Positions 36,115-45,824 of a stretch of 64,000 nt of DNA are shown one piece after another. The notes under the pieces were generated by a model. It was not told the DNA's origin. It was given only the letters and a program-made list of their open reading frames with translations, and searched no databases. The stretch covers positions 124,001 to 188,000 of the forward strand of contig NZ_JACMYG010000007.1 of NCBI RefSeq assembly GCF_014236655.1. Direction: 5' to 3'. The stretch comes from Pseudomonas kielensis. GTDB lineage: Bacteria; Pseudomonadota; Gammaproteobacteria; Pseudomonadales; Pseudomonadaceae. The translations under genes were made by a program, and so were the position numbers. The first letter of the stretch is position 1, and each line of letters opens with the position of its first letter.

Positions 36115-37316
36115 CGCAACAGTTCCAGGGCTTGGTCCAGGGCTTCGAAGAAGCGCTCAAGGTCTTCGGAGTCGTTGTACAGCGCCAGGGACACACGAAT
36201 GGCCCCGGCCAGCTTGTAGCTCTTGAGCAATGGCATGGCGCAGTGATGACCGGCGCGCACGGCAATCCCTTGCTCGGTGAGCAGGTGGGCCAGGTCGGAA
36301 TTGTGCACGCCCTCGACGACAAAGCTGGCCAGTGCCAGTTGGGGGGTGCCCAGTAGCCGGATGCCCTTGCGCGCCCGCAGGCCCTTCAACAGGTACTCAT
36401 GTAGCGCCGCTTCGTGGGCCGACACTGCGTCCTGGTCCAGGCCCGCCAGGTAGTCGAGGGTCGCGCCCAGGCCAATCACGCTGGCAATCGGCGGGGTCCC
36501 GGCTTCAAACCCCAGGGGGGCCGGGCGGAACCGTGCGTCGTGGTAGTCGGCGTCCAGCACCATCTCGCCACCGAACTGCCAGGGTTGCAATTGCTCCAGG
36601 GCGGCGTGGCGGCCAAATACCACGCCCAGGCCATCAGGCCCGTAGAGTTTGTGGCTGGAGAACACATAGAAGTCGCAGCCCAGCGCCTGCACGTCATGCC
36701 GGCCATGGACCACGCCCTGGGCGCCATCGATCACGGTCAAGGCGTTGTGGGCTTGCGCCAGGGCCAGCAGCGGCGCCAGTGGCTGCCAAGCCCCCAGCAC
36801 GTTGGACAGTTGGCAGACGGCCAGCAACCGGGTGCGGGGGCCGATCAGTCCGGCGGCGGCCTGCAGGTCGATCACGCCATCGGCATCCAGTGGCAGTATC
36901 ACCAGCTTAAGCTCGCGACGGTTGGCCAGTTGTTGCCAGGGCAGCAGGTTGGCGTGGTGTTCCAGGGCGCTGATGACAATTTCATCGCCCGCTTGGAAAA
37001 GGTGCTCCAGGCCATAGGCCAGGAGGTTCAGCGCAGAGGTCGCGCCGTGGGTGAAGATGATTTGCCCGCTGCTGCCGGCATTGAGCCAATGGGCGACTTT
37101 GCTGCGGCTGTCTTCGAACGCTTGCGTGGCATGGGCGCCGGGCAGGTGTTGCGCCCGATGGACGTTGGCCGCGCCATTGGCGTAGTAGTGCGCCAGCGCG
37201 TCGAGCAGGGCTTGGGGTTTCTGGGTGGTGGCGGCGTTGTCCAGGTAGGTCTGGTCTTGCCGTTGCAGGGCGGCGATGGCCGGGAAGTCGGCGCGCCAGG
37301 GTGAGGAAATCATCAT
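36111..37316 (-). CDS. csdA: Cysteine desulfurase, SufS/CsdA class
   Basis: 401 residues, PLP enzyme that converts cysteine to alanine and leaves a persulfide. The PLP lysine is in FSSHKLYGPDGLGV, the active cysteine in AGHHCAMPLL on the short group II loop, and the N-terminus has YLDNAATTQKPQALLDAL. It forms a two-gene operon with csdE. Upstream is a hairpin and dapD on the same strand. No iron-sulfur scaffold genes are adjacent, supporting CsdA rather than SufS. Confidence 0.93.
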   Translation of the reverse strand: MMISSPWRADFPAIAALQRQDQTYLDNAATTQKPQALLDALAHYYANGAANVHRAQHLPGAHATQAFEDSRSKVAHWLNAGSSGQIIFTHGATSALNLLAYGLEHLFQAGDEIVISALEHHANLLPWQQLANRRELKLVILPLDADGVIDLQAAAGLIGPRTRLLAVCQLSNVLGAWQPLAPLLALAQAHNALTVIDGAQGVVHGRHDVQALGCDFYVFSSHKLYGPDGLGVVFGRHAALEQLQPWQFGGEMVLDADYHDARFRPAPLGFEAGTPPIASVIGLGATLDYLAGLDQDAVSAHEAALHEYLLKGLRARKGIRLLGTPQLALASFVVEGVHNSDLAHLLTEQGIAVRAGHHCAMPLLKSYKLAGAIRVSLALYNDSEDLERFFEALDQALELLR

Positions 37317-37358
37317 GCTATCGGGCCCTAGTGAACATGGGCGGGCATATGCCAGGCC

Positions 37359-37390
37359 CCTGTAGGAGCGAGCGGGCTCGTTCCTACAGG
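37359..37390. repeat. Near-perfect inverted repeat between dapD and csdA
   Basis: CCTGTAGGAGCGAGC, a 2-base loop, GCTCGTTCCTACAGG: 15 bp with one mismatch. It resembles a compact REP-derived palindrome and lies 17 bases beyond the dapD stop, so it may end or stabilise the dapD message. Confidence 0.75.
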
Positions 37391-37406
37391 TGAACTCGTG
37401 TGACGC

Positions 37407-38441
37407 TTAGTTGTGAGCGTGCAGCGCTTCGTTCAGCTCGATGGCCGACTTGTGGGTCTTGCACTCCACGGCGCCGGTCTGCGAGTTGCGGCGGAACAGC
37501 AGGTCGGACTGACCGGCCAGTTCGCGGGCCTTGACCACTTTGACCAGTTGGTTGTTTTCATCCAGCAGGGCCACTTTGGTCCCGGCGGTGACGTACAGGC
37601 CCGACTCGACGGTGTTGCGGTCGCCCAATGGGATGCCGATACCGGCGTTGGCGCCGATCAGGCAGCCTTCGCCGACCTTGATCACGATGTTGCCGCCGCC
37701 CGACAGGGTGCCCATGGTGGAGCAGCCGCCGCCCAGGTCCGAACCCTTGCCGACGAAGACACCTGCCGACACGCGGCCTTCGATCATGCCCGGGCCTTCG
37801 GTGCCGGCGTTGAAGTTGACGAAACCTTCGTGCATCACGGTGGTGCCTTCGCCCACGTAGGCACCCAGGCGGATCCGCGAGGCGTCGGCGATACGCACGC
37901 CGGCCGGTACCACGTAGTCGGTCATTTTCGGGAACTTGTCCACCGAGAACACTTCCAGCCACTCGCCACGCAGGCGCGCTTCGAGTTGATGCTCGGCCAG
38001 TTCGCTGAGGTCGATGGCGCCCTGGCTGGTCCAGGCGACGTTAGGCAGCAGCGGGAAGATCCCGGCCAGGTTCAGGCCGTGTGGCTTGACCAGGCGGTGG
38101 GACAGCAGGTGCAGCTTGAGGTAGGCCTCAGGGGTGGAGCTCAGTTGTGCGTCTTCGGCCAGCAAGGTGGCGACCAGCGGCTTGTGGCTTTCCGCCAGGC
38201 GGGTCAGCAGGGCGGCCTGGGTCGCGTCGATGCCTTTCACGGCTTCGGCCAGTTGCGCGGCCTGGGCGGTAGTGAACGCGATGGCCTGGTTGCCTTCGGT
38301 GTAACCGAGGATCGGGGCAACGGCGGCGATCAATTCGGCCGACGGGTTGAGCAGGGGTTGGGCGTAAAACACTTCCAGCCATGTGCCTTGACGATTCTGG
38401 GTACCAACACCAAAGGCCACGCTGAACAGGGTAGTGGACAT
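37407..38441 (-). CDS. dapD: Tetrahydrodipicolinate N-succinyltransferase (long form)
   Basis: 344 residues, the longer DapD type found in Pseudomonas rather than the 274-residue E. coli type. It succinylates tetrahydrodipicolinate using succinyl-CoA in the lysine/diaminopimelate pathway. The left-handed beta-helix hexapeptide region runs through RIADASRIRLGAYVGEGTTV, HEGFVNFNAGTEGPGMIEG and GKGSDLGGGCSTMGTLSGGG. The N-terminus MSTTLFSVAFGVGTQNRQG is typical of this form. Downstream on the same strand are csdA and csdE. Confidence 0.96.
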   Translation of the reverse strand: MSTTLFSVAFGVGTQNRQGTWLEVFYAQPLLNPSAELIAAVAPILGYTEGNQAIAFTTAQAAQLAEAVKGIDATQAALLTRLAESHKPLVATLLAEDAQLSSTPEAYLKLHLLSHRLVKPHGLNLAGIFPLLPNVAWTSQGAIDLSELAEHQLEARLRGEWLEVFSVDKFPKMTDYVVPAGVRIADASRIRLGAYVGEGTTVMHEGFVNFNAGTEGPGMIEGRVSAGVFVGKGSDLGGGCSTMGTLSGGGNIVIKVGEGCLIGANAGIGIPLGDRNTVESGLYVTAGTKVALLDENNQLVKVVKARELAGQSDLLFRRNSQTGAVECKTHKSAIELNEALHAHN

Positions 38442-38474
38442 GCAATTACCTCTAACAAAATTGAACGGGCTGCC

Positions 38475-38837
38475 TTACTTGAGTGCGGCCGCGTAGATAT
38501 CTGGCTTGAAGCCAATCAGGGTTCGGTCACCGAGATCGAGCACCGGGCGCTTGATCATCGAGGGTTGTGCGAGCATCAGTTCGATAGCTTTCGCCTGGTC
38601 GAGATCGGCTTTGCGTTCGTCGTCGAGTTTGCGAAAGGTCGTGCCTGCACGGTTAAGCACCACTTGCCAGCCGTGCTCGTTGCACCACTGGGTCAGGTGT
38701 TCACGGTCGATTCCGGCCGTCTTGTAATCGTGGAAATCAAAGCTGACAGCGTTTTCATCGAGCCAGGTGCGCGCCTTTTTCATGGTGTCGCAGGCTTTGA
38801 TGCCGAAAAGGTGCAACGTTTTGCTTGAAGCGGTCAC
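38475..38837 (-). CDS. ArsC/Spx-family thioredoxin-fold protein (YffB-like)
   Basis: 120 residues. The motif GIKACDTMKKARTWLDE carries a single cysteine where arsenate reductases have their nucleophile, and the C-terminal KRPVLDLGDRTLIGF matches the ArsC/Spx fold. In E. coli the relative YffB lies next to dapE; here the gene precedes dapD. Real arsenate reductase activity is doubtful and the substrate is unknown. The start is GTG 38837 with a GGGGGG stretch about 7 bases upstream. Confidence 0.88.
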   Translation of the reverse strand: MTASSKTLHLFGIKACDTMKKARTWLDENAVSFDFHDYKTAGIDREHLTQWCNEHGWQVVLNRAGTTFRKLDDERKADLDQAKAIELMLAQPSMIKRPVLDLGDRTLIGFKPDIYAAALK

Positions 38838-38959
38838 GGAATTGCCCCCCTTTGGAGGTGCTGGAACTAAAAGGTGAAGGATTATGCCATGACCGAGGAG
38901 GTTCGGCGTCGGCAGCGACGGCCATAAAACGATTGTGCGACAGGTTACCGGGTCAGGTG

Positions 38960-38979
38960 CGACCTTTGTGTAAAGGTCG
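38960..38979. repeat. Small perfect hairpin in the gap before the antiporter gene
   Basis: CGACCTTT, loop GTGT, AAAGGTCG. It lies between two divergently transcribed genes, about 95 bases before the antiporter start, and could be an operator or leader element. No clear promoter boxes were found with it. Confidence 0.45.
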
Positions 38980-39072
38980 AAGGATAGCTTAAGCGTCTAA
39001 TATGGCACTTCAACGGCAACTTGTTGCCTGATGTGTGCTGTTGTGCGTCGACTGTCCGGGAACTGTTGTTTT

Positions 39073-40704
39073 ATGCAAACCGCTTATACCGTCCTCATCC
39101 TGCTGATGCTGGTTAGCGTCTCGCGCCTGGTGGGCCGGGTGATTCCACTGCCGTTGCCGCTGGTGCAGATCGCCGCCGGGGCGCTGCTCGCGTGGCCGAC
39201 GCTGGGGCTGCATGTGGCGCTCGATCCCGAGCTGTTCCTGTTTCTGTTTCTGCCCCCACTGCTGTTCTCCGATGGCTGGCGCATGCCCAAGCGCGAGCTA
39301 TGGAAGTTGCGCGGGCCGATCCTGACGCTGGCGGTGGGGCTGGTGTTGTTCACCGTGGTCGGGGCGGGCTACTTCATTCACTGGCTGGTACCGAGCATTC
39401 CGTTGCCGGTGGCCTTTGCGCTGGCGGCGGTGTTGTCGCCGACCGATGCCGTGGCGGTCTCGGCAATCTCCCAGAACCGCTTGCCCACGCCCTTGATGCA
39501 CATGCTGCAGGGTGAGGCCCTGATGAATGACGCCTCGGGCCTGGTGACCTTCAAGTTTGCCCTGGCGGCGGCCATTACCGGAGCGTTTTCCCTGGCCAAT
39601 GCCAGCCTGACCTTTGTCCTGGTGGCCATTGGCGGGCTGCTGGTCGGCGTGGCCCTGAGCTGGCTGGTCGGGCGGTTGCGCGCCTGGATGATCGCCCGCG
39701 GCTGGGACGATCCGGCGACCCACGTGGTGTTCATGTTGCTGCTGCCGTTTGCCGCCTATGTGCTGGCCGAGCGCCTGGGTGTCTCGGGGATTCTGTCGGC
39801 GGTGGCGGCGGGGATGATGCAGAGCTGGCTTGACCTGCTGCCGCGTCAGACCAGCACCCGGTTGCTCAATCGCAGTGTCTGGTCGCTGCTGGAATTTGCC
39901 TTCAATGGCCTGATTTTCCTGCTGTTGGGTCTGCAGCTGCCGGACATCATCAAGGCTGTGGTCAGTCACGAAAGCTCGTTGTGGCCGACCCTGTTTTACC
40001 GTTGCCTGGAAGTGGTGGCGATTTTCCTGGCGCTGGTGATGCTGCGGTTCATCTGGGTGCAGAGCATCTGGCGCTTGTCGGTGCTACTGCGGCGCTGGCG
40101 CGGCAAGGGCGAGCTGACCCAGGTGCCGACCGCCCGTTCCTGCTGGCTGTTGACGGTGGGTGGCGTGCGTGGGGCGGTGACGCTGGCGGGTGTGATGTCG
40201 GTGCCGATGCTGATGGGCGGCGAGGCGTTTCCAGAACGCGACCTGCTGATCTTCATTGCCGCCGGGGTGATTCTGTTGTCGCTGGTGACGGCCTGCATCG
40301 CTTTGCCGCTGCTGTTACGCGGTCTGCCGAAAAGTCCGGACGACAAGCGCCGGCAAGAGGTGCGCGACGCCTGGCGCAAGACCGCCGAGGCGGCGATTCA
40401 CGCCTTGGAGGCCGAGGAGGCCAATCCGCAGGATGCGGCACAGGCTGCGCTGGCAGTGGAGCTCAAGGCACGGATCATGTCCGAGTACCGGCATCAACTG
40501 GAGGTTTTCAACGATTCCGCCGAAGCCCAGGCCCTGGCGTTTCAGATGGACTTGCTGGAGCGGCGCCTGCGCTTGAATGCGCTGCGGGCCCAGCGTCTGG
40601 AGCTGTACCGGCTCAGTCGTCATCACCAGATCGGTGATGACGTGCTGCGCGAAGTGCTGGCCGACCTCGACTTGAGCGAGGCCAACCTGGGGCCGATGAA
40701 GTAA
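39073..40704 (+). CDS. CPA1-family Na+/H+ antiporter (NhaP type)
   Basis: 543 residues from ATG 39073; a start at 39031 would add a non-hydrophobic tail. About twelve membrane segments fill residues 1-420. Family features: PPLLFSDGWRM, VLSPTDAVAVSAI, GEALMNDASGLVTFK with the ion-binding Asn-Asp pair, and GVRGAVTLAGVMS. A cytosolic helical tail of about 120 residues, rich in Glu/Arg, is likely regulatory. It should exchange sodium or potassium for protons across the inner membrane; the ion is not decided by the sequence. Converges with dapC. Confidence 0.92.
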   Translation: MQTAYTVLILLMLVSVSRLVGRVIPLPLPLVQIAAGALLAWPTLGLHVALDPELFLFLFLPPLLFSDGWRMPKRELWKLRGPILTLAVGLVLFTVVGAGYFIHWLVPSIPLPVAFALAAVLSPTDAVAVSAISQNRLPTPLMHMLQGEALMNDASGLVTFKFALAAAITGAFSLANASLTFVLVAIGGLLVGVALSWLVGRLRAWMIARGWDDPATHVVFMLLLPFAAYVLAERLGVSGILSAVAAGMMQSWLDLLPRQTSTRLLNRSVWSLLEFAFNGLIFLLLGLQLPDIIKAVVSHESSLWPTLFYRCLEVVAIFLALVMLRFIWVQSIWRLSVLLRRWRGKGELTQVPTARSCWLLTVGGVRGAVTLAGVMSVPMLMGGEAFPERDLLIFIAAGVILLSLVTACIALPLLLRGLPKSPDDKRRQEVRDAWRKTAEAAIHALEAEEANPQDAAQAALAVELKARIMSEYRHQLEVFNDSAEAQALAFQMDLLERRLRLNALRAQRLELYRLSRHHQIGDDVLREVLADLDLSEANLGPMK

Positions 40705-40711
40705 CGCCGGG

Positions 40712-41911
40712 TTACTGGTGGCGCTGGATAAAGGCGCGAATCCGCTCGGCGGCTTCCACGCATTCGGCCAGGGGCGCAACCAGGGCCAGGCGCACGCGAC
40801 CGGCACCCGGGTTGAAGCCGTCGACTTCGCGCGACAGGTAAGAGCCCGGCACCACCGTGACGTGCTCTTCGACATACAGGTCGCGGCAGAAGGTCGCGTC
40901 GTCGCCGCCGACGTTCGGCCACAGGTAGAAGCTGCCATCCGGGCGCTGGACGTCGAGCACCGGGCTGAGGATCGCCAGCACTGCGTCGAACTTCTCGCGG
41001 TACAGGCTGCGGTTGGCGCGCACGTGCTCTTCATCGTTCCAGGCGGCGACGCTGGCCAGTTGGGTTTGGACCGGCATGGCGCAGCCGTGGTAGGTGCGAT
41101 ACAGCAGGAAACCCTTGAGGATCTCGGCATCGCCGGCCACGAAGCCCGAGCGCAGGCCTGGCAGGTTGGAGCGCTTGGACAGGCTGTGGAACACCACGCA
41201 GCGTTTGAAGTCCTGGCGGCCCAGTTCCACGCAGGCACTCAACAGGCCGGGGGGCGGGGTTTGTTCGTCGAAGTACAGCTCGCTGTAGCACTCGTCGGCG
41301 GCGATCACGAAGTCGTATTCGTCAGCCAGGGCGATCAGCTTTTTCAGGGTGTCCACCGGAATCAACGCACCGGTTGGGTTGCCTGGAGAGCACAGGAACA
41401 GGATCTGGCAGCGTTTCCAGATGTCTGGCGACACGGCGTCGAAATCCGGGTTGAAGCCATTTTCGTCCAGGCACGGCAGGTAGTGCGGCTTGGCCCCGGC
41501 GAGGAACGCGGCGCCTTCGTAGATCTGGTAGAACGGGTTCGGGCTGACCACCAGCGCGTCGTCGCCACGGTTGACCACGGTCTGGGTGAAGGCGAACAGG
41601 GCCTCACGGGTGCCGTTGACCGGCAACACGTTGCGCGCCGGGTCAATCCAGCCGGCGGGGACGTTGAAGCGCCGCTCGCACCAGCCGGCGATGGCTTCGC
41701 GCAGGGCCGGGATCCCGAGGGTGGTCGGGTAAACGGCCATCTGCTCCAGGTTGCTGGCCAGGGCTTCGGCGACGAAGCTTGGCGAGCGATGTTTTGGCTC
41801 GCCGATGGACAGGGCGATCGGGCGCTTGTCAGGGTTGGGCGTGACAGCACCGAGCAGGGCGCGCAGTTTCTCGAACGGGTAGGGCTGGAGCTGGTTCAGA
41901 GCGTTGTTCAT
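40712..41911 (-). CDS. dapC: Succinyldiaminopimelate transaminase
   Basis: 399 residues, class I/II PLP aminotransferase making N-succinyl-LL-diaminopimelate. The PLP lysine is in SLSKRSNLPGLRSGF; other conserved parts are NPNPFY-like SPNPFYQIYEGAA, SPGNPTGALIP and ADECYSELYF. The N-terminus MNNALNQLQPYPFEKLRALL is characteristic of the DapC group. It lies downstream of glnD on the same strand after a REP pair; the dapC-glnD-map order is the usual pseudomonad one. Confidence 0.94.
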   Translation of the reverse strand: MNNALNQLQPYPFEKLRALLGAVTPNPDKRPIALSIGEPKHRSPSFVAEALASNLEQMAVYPTTLGIPALREAIAGWCERRFNVPAGWIDPARNVLPVNGTREALFAFTQTVVNRGDDALVVSPNPFYQIYEGAAFLAGAKPHYLPCLDENGFNPDFDAVSPDIWKRCQILFLCSPGNPTGALIPVDTLKKLIALADEYDFVIAADECYSELYFDEQTPPPGLLSACVELGRQDFKRCVVFHSLSKRSNLPGLRSGFVAGDAEILKGFLLYRTYHGCAMPVQTQLASVAAWNDEEHVRANRSLYREKFDAVLAILSPVLDVQRPDGSFYLWPNVGGDDATFCRDLYVEEHVTVVPGSYLSREVDGFNPGAGRVRLALVAPLAECVEAAERIRAFIQRHQ

Positions 41912-41970
41912 CGGTGAGTCTCGATGGCGTCATTAAATGAATGCAATCTGTGTAATGCAGCAGATCCAGC

Positions 41971-42058
41971 GTGGGAGCGGGCTTGCCCGCGATAGCGGTG
42001 GATCAGCCACTGTGGGCCTTGAATGTGCCGGCGCCATCGCGGGCAAGCCCGCTCCCAC
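41971..42058. repeat. Inverted pair of REP elements
   Basis: GTGGGAGCGGGCTTGCCCGC at 41971-41990 plus GAT, and its perfect inverted copy at 42036-42058, 42 bases apart. It lies between the glnD stop and the dapC start and may reduce read-through. Confidence 0.9.
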
Positions 42059-42073
42059 AGGGGGAGGCTGGAG

Positions 42074-44776
42074 TCAAATGCTCAGGCGCGAAAGCTTGAT
42101 ATCCGGTTCCTGGGTGACGCTCAACTGCTCGACGATTGCATCCTGCAGCCGGCGGCACAGCTCCGGGTCCGAGAGCGGCTGGTTGTGGGCGTCGGTAATG
42201 AAAAAAACGTCTTCGACCCGTTCGCCGAGGGTGGCAATCTTGGCGTTTTGCAGTGACAGGTCGAACTCCAGGAATATCCCCCCGATCCGGGCGAGCAGGC
42301 CCGGACGGTCCGGGGCGCTGAGCTCGAGCACCGTCACCGGGCGATGGGCGTCGTTATGGATCGTCACCTGGGGCGCGAAGGCGAAATGCTTGAGCTGGCG
42401 CGGCACGCGGCGCTGGATGATGGTTGGGTAGTCGTCCGGGTTGCGCAGTGCGTCGGTCAGGCCGTCGCGGATCTGTTTGACCCGGGCCGGGTTGTCGCCG
42501 ATCGAGTCACCGTCGGTGTCGAGCACGATGTAGGTGTCGAGGGTGAACTGGCTGGTGGAGGTGATGACCCGGGCGTCGTGAATGTTCAGGTTGAGCTGGT
42601 CCATCGCGGCCACGGTCACGGCAAAGAAGTCGTGTTGGTCCGGTGCGTAGATGAAGATCTGGGTGCCGCCTTCGAACTCGCGCTGGGTGGTCTCCTTGAT
42701 CAGGACCAGCGGGCCGCCATCGGCCGGTTGCTGGAGGATCGCGTCACTGTGCCAGGCCACGTCGCCAGCGGTGTGGCGCAGGAAGTAGTCGTCACCCAGT
42801 TGCGACCAGAGTTGCTCGACGTCGTCCGGATCGGTGCCGCCGCGTACCAGGATGTCCAGGGCCGCGCTTTGGGTCTGGCGAATCTGCTCCTCGCGGTCGA
42901 CTGGGTTTTCCAGGCCGCGGCGCAGGGCACGCTTGGTCTCGGTGTAGAGCTGGCGCAACAGGCTGGCGCGCCAGGAGTTCCACAGGGTCGGGTTGGTGGC
43001 GTTGATGTCCGCGACGGTCAGTACGTACAGGTAGTCGAGACGGGTCTCGTCGCTGACCGTCTGGGCGAAGTCGTGGATCACCTGCGGGTCGGACAGGTCC
43101 TTGCGCTGGGCGGTGGTCGACATCACCAGGTGGTTTTGCACCAGCCAGACGATCAGGCGGCTGTCCCAGGCGGGGAGCTGATGGCGCTGGCAGAAGGCTT
43201 CCGCGTCCACCGCGCCGATGTCGGAATGGTCGCCATGCCGGCCCTTGCCGATGTCGTGGTACAGCCCGGCCAGGTAGATCAGTTCCGGCTTGGGCAGCTT
43301 GGCCATGAGCTTGCTGGCCAGCGGGAATTTTTCCGACACCTTTGTGTATTGCAGCTTACGCAGGTGCTTGATCAGGTTCAGGGTGTGGGCATCGACCGTG
43401 TAGATGTGGAACAGGTCGTGCTGCATCTGCCCGACAATAAAACCGAACTCCGGCAGGTAGCGACCGAGGATGCCGTAGCGGTTCATCCGCCGCAGGTTGC
43501 GGTGGATGCCGATCTTGCACTTGAACAGTTCGATGAACAGGCTGGTGTTGCGGATGTCGTGGCGGAAGTCGTCGTCGATCAGGTGCCGGTGTTCGCGCAG
43601 CAGGCGAATGGTGTCGGCGCGCACGCCCTTGATTTCCGGCTGCTGGGCCATCAGCACGAAGATTTCCAGCATGGCAAACGGCGTGCGCTTGAACACGTTG
43701 GGGTTGATGGCCTCGATGTAGCCGTCATGCAGTTGGAAACGCGAGTTGATCGGCTGCGGCGGCGCTTCGTCGGCCGGGGCGAGGATGATTTCCTCGAAGT
43801 GCTGGATGATCAGGTCGCTGAGCTGGGCAATGCTCATCACCACCCGATAGTACTGCTGCATGAAGTTTTCGATGGCGTGCTTGGCGTCTTCGCCTTCAAA
43901 ACCCAGCAGGCCGGCGATCGAGCGCTGGTGGTCGAACAGCAGGCGGTCTTCCGAGCGTCCGGCGAGCATGTGCAGGGCATAACGGACTTTCCACAGGAAT
44001 TCCTGGGAGGAGGCCAGCAGGGCGTTCTCGCTTTCCACCAGGAAACCTTCGCCGGCCAGGGCGCGCAGGTTCAGGGTGCCATATTGGCGGCGAGCCACCC
44101 ACAAGATCGTCTGGATATCCCGCAGGCCGCCGGGCGAGCCTTTGACGTTGGGTTCCAGGTTGTATTCGGTGTCGTTGTATTTGTGGTGGCGGGCCTTCTG
44201 CTCGGCGCGCTTGGCCAGGAAGAACTCCTTGGCCGGCCACATGTGTGCGGTACTGGTGACCTCTAGCATGCGCTGGCGCAAGCGCTCGGGGCCGGCAATG
44301 GTGCGGCTTTCCATGAGGTTGGTGACAACCGTCAGGTCGGCGCGGGCCTCCTCGGCGCATTCGTCCACCGAGCGCACGCTCTGGCCCACTTCCAGGCCGA
44401 TGTCCCACAGCAGGGTCAGGAAGCGCTCGATGGAGTCGCGGAAAACTTCGTGATCGGCGCTGTCCAGCAGGATCAGCAGGTCGATATCGGAATAGGGGTG
44501 CAACTCGCCTCGGCCGTAGCCGCCGACCGCGACCAGCGCGATGTCGGCGTCTTCGCTCCAGTTGAACTGGTCCCAGGCCTTTTGCAGGATGTTGTCGACG
44601 AACCAGGCGCGATCCTCGATCAGCCGGCGAATGTCCCGGCCACTGCGAAAGCGCGTGTCCAGCACTTCGCGGGCCTGGCGGATGGCCTTCTTGAAAGCCG
44701 CAATCGGGCTTGCCTTCAGGGCCAGTTCAGCCTGGAACTGGCCGCGGTCGAAGAGTTCGGGATCCACCTGCGGCAT
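42074..44776 (-). CDS. glnD: Bifunctional PII uridylyltransferase / uridylyl-removing enzyme
   Basis: 900 residues. Senses glutamine and adds or removes UMP on PII proteins (GlnK/GlnB), setting nitrogen regulation. Order of domains: nucleotidyltransferase with [21 protein letters not shown] near residue 100, a helical linker, the HD hydrolase domain with [21 protein letters not shown] around 500, and two C-terminal ACT domains (around 710 and 820) that bind glutamine, the last with [17 protein letters not shown]. Divided from map by 42 bases on the same strand. Confidence 0.97.
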   Translation of the reverse strand: MPQVDPELFDRGQFQAELALKASPIAAFKKAIRQAREVLDTRFRSGRDIRRLIEDRAWFVDNILQKAWDQFNWSEDADIALVAVGGYGRGELHPYSDIDLLILLDSADHEVFRDSIERFLTLLWDIGLEVGQSVRSVDECAEEARADLTVVTNLMESRTIAGPERLRQRMLEVTSTAHMWPAKEFFLAKRAEQKARHHKYNDTEYNLEPNVKGSPGGLRDIQTILWVARRQYGTLNLRALAGEGFLVESENALLASSQEFLWKVRYALHMLAGRSEDRLLFDHQRSIAGLLGFEGEDAKHAIENFMQQYYRVVMSIAQLSDLIIQHFEEIILAPADEAPPQPINSRFQLHDGYIEAINPNVFKRTPFAMLEIFVLMAQQPEIKGVRADTIRLLREHRHLIDDDFRHDIRNTSLFIELFKCKIGIHRNLRRMNRYGILGRYLPEFGFIVGQMQHDLFHIYTVDAHTLNLIKHLRKLQYTKVSEKFPLASKLMAKLPKPELIYLAGLYHDIGKGRHGDHSDIGAVDAEAFCQRHQLPAWDSRLIVWLVQNHLVMSTTAQRKDLSDPQVIHDFAQTVSDETRLDYLYVLTVADINATNPTLWNSWRASLLRQLYTETKRALRRGLENPVDREEQIRQTQSAALDILVRGGTDPDDVEQLWSQLGDDYFLRHTAGDVAWHSDAILQQPADGGPLVLIKETTQREFEGGTQIFIYAPDQHDFFAVTVAAMDQLNLNIHDARVITSTSQFTLDTYIVLDTDGDSIGDNPARVKQIRDGLTDALRNPDDYPTIIQRRVPRQLKHFAFAPQVTIHNDAHRPVTVLELSAPDRPGLLARIGGIFLEFDLSLQNAKIATLGERVEDVFFITDAHNQPLSDPELCRRLQDAIVEQLSVTQEPDIKLSRLSI

Positions 44777-44818
44777 CGATTGGCTTTCCTTTCTATCTAT
44801 AAGGCTGGGAGCGGCAGG

Positions 44819-45601
44819 TCAGGCGGAAACGCGAGGGATGGTGTCATCGCTGCGCAAGGTGAAGATTTCGTAGCCGGTTTCGGTCACCAGCAGGGTGTGT
44901 TCCCACTGGGCCGAGAGCTTGCGGTCCTTGGTGATGGCGGTCCAGCCATCGCCCAGGACCTTGGTGTCGGCCTTGCCCTGGTTGATCATCGGCTCGATGG
45001 TGAAGGTCATGCCGGCTTGCAGTTCCATGCCGGTACCGGCACGGCCGTAGTGCAGGATCTGTGGCTCTTCGTGGAACACCTTGCCGATGCCGTGGCCGCA
45101 GAACTCGCGCACGACCGAAAAGCCGTTCTTTTCAGCGTGCTTCTGGATCACTTCGCCGATATCGCCCAGGCGGCAGCCGGGTTTGACGATCTCGATGGCT
45201 TTGTACATGCACTCCTGGGTGACCTGGGACAGGCGCTCGGCCCAGACCGGCACGCTGCCGACGTGGAACATGCGGCTGGTGTCGCCGTGGTAGCCGTCCT
45301 TGATCACCGTGACGTCGATGTTCAGGGTGTCGCCGTCCTTCAGGGCCTTCTCGTTCGGAATACCGTGGCAGACCACGTGGTTGATCGAGGTGCAGATCGA
45401 CTTCGGGAAGCCTTTGTAGTTGAGCGGGGCAGGGATGGCCTGCTGCACGTTGACGATGTAGTCGTGGCAGATGCGGTCGAGCTCTTCGGTGGTGATCCCG
45501 GGCTTGACGTGTTCGGCAATCATTTCCAGCACATCGGCGGCGAGCTTGCCGGCGATACGCATTTTGGCGATGTCCTCTGGGGTTTTGAGGGTGACGGTCA
45601 T
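44819..45601 (-). CDS. map: Methionine aminopeptidase type I
   Basis: Removes N-terminal methionine from nascent proteins. 260 residues, pita-bread fold. Metal-ligand regions are clear: LNIDVTVIKDGYHGDTSRMF with the two aspartates, CGHGIGKVFHEEP with the histidine, MTFTIEPM and QWEHTLLVTETG with the glutamates. It diverges from rpsB, as in many proteobacteria, and is probably co-transcribed with glnD and dapC downstream. Confidence 0.96.
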   Translation of the reverse strand: MTVTLKTPEDIAKMRIAGKLAADVLEMIAEHVKPGITTEELDRICHDYIVNVQQAIPAPLNYKGFPKSICTSINHVVCHGIPNEKALKDGDTLNIDVTVIKDGYHGDTSRMFHVGSVPVWAERLSQVTQECMYKAIEIVKPGCRLGDIGEVIQKHAEKNGFSVVREFCGHGIGKVFHEEPQILHYGRAGTGMELQAGMTFTIEPMINQGKADTKVLGDGWTAITKDRKLSAQWEHTLLVTETGYEIFTLRSDDTIPRVSA

Positions 45602-45783
45602 ACAGGCTCTCTCTACGCTCAGTGGCGCTTGCTATGCGGAATGGGCTCTGCGTGATGCGGCGCGCAGGCCTGAAAAACGCGATTCTAACAGACGATCACG
45701 GCAAATCCGTGGCGGCATGCATCGCTTCTCTCTATAGAATGGCGCATTCTTGAGCGATTCCAAGGGCTGGAACACCCGCGCTG

Positions 45784-45805
45784 ACCCGGTTTTGAGAAAC
45801 CGGGT
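45784..45805. repeat. Perfect hairpin in the map-rpsB divergent region
   Basis: ACCCGGTTT (45784-45792), loop TGAG, AAACCGGGT (45797-45805). It lies just upstream of, and reaches into, the -35 position of the predicted rpsB promoter, so it could be a protein site or a terminator for upstream plus-strand transcription. Confidence 0.6.
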
Positions 45806-45824
45806 TCCGTTTTCAGCCTTGCTG

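Noticed and set aside
35698..37316. csdA-csdE as the sulfur source for a thioamide-forming YcaO
   Set aside because: Attractive by position, but these are core genes whose neighbour is tcdA in other genomes; adjacency is explained by the insertion site.
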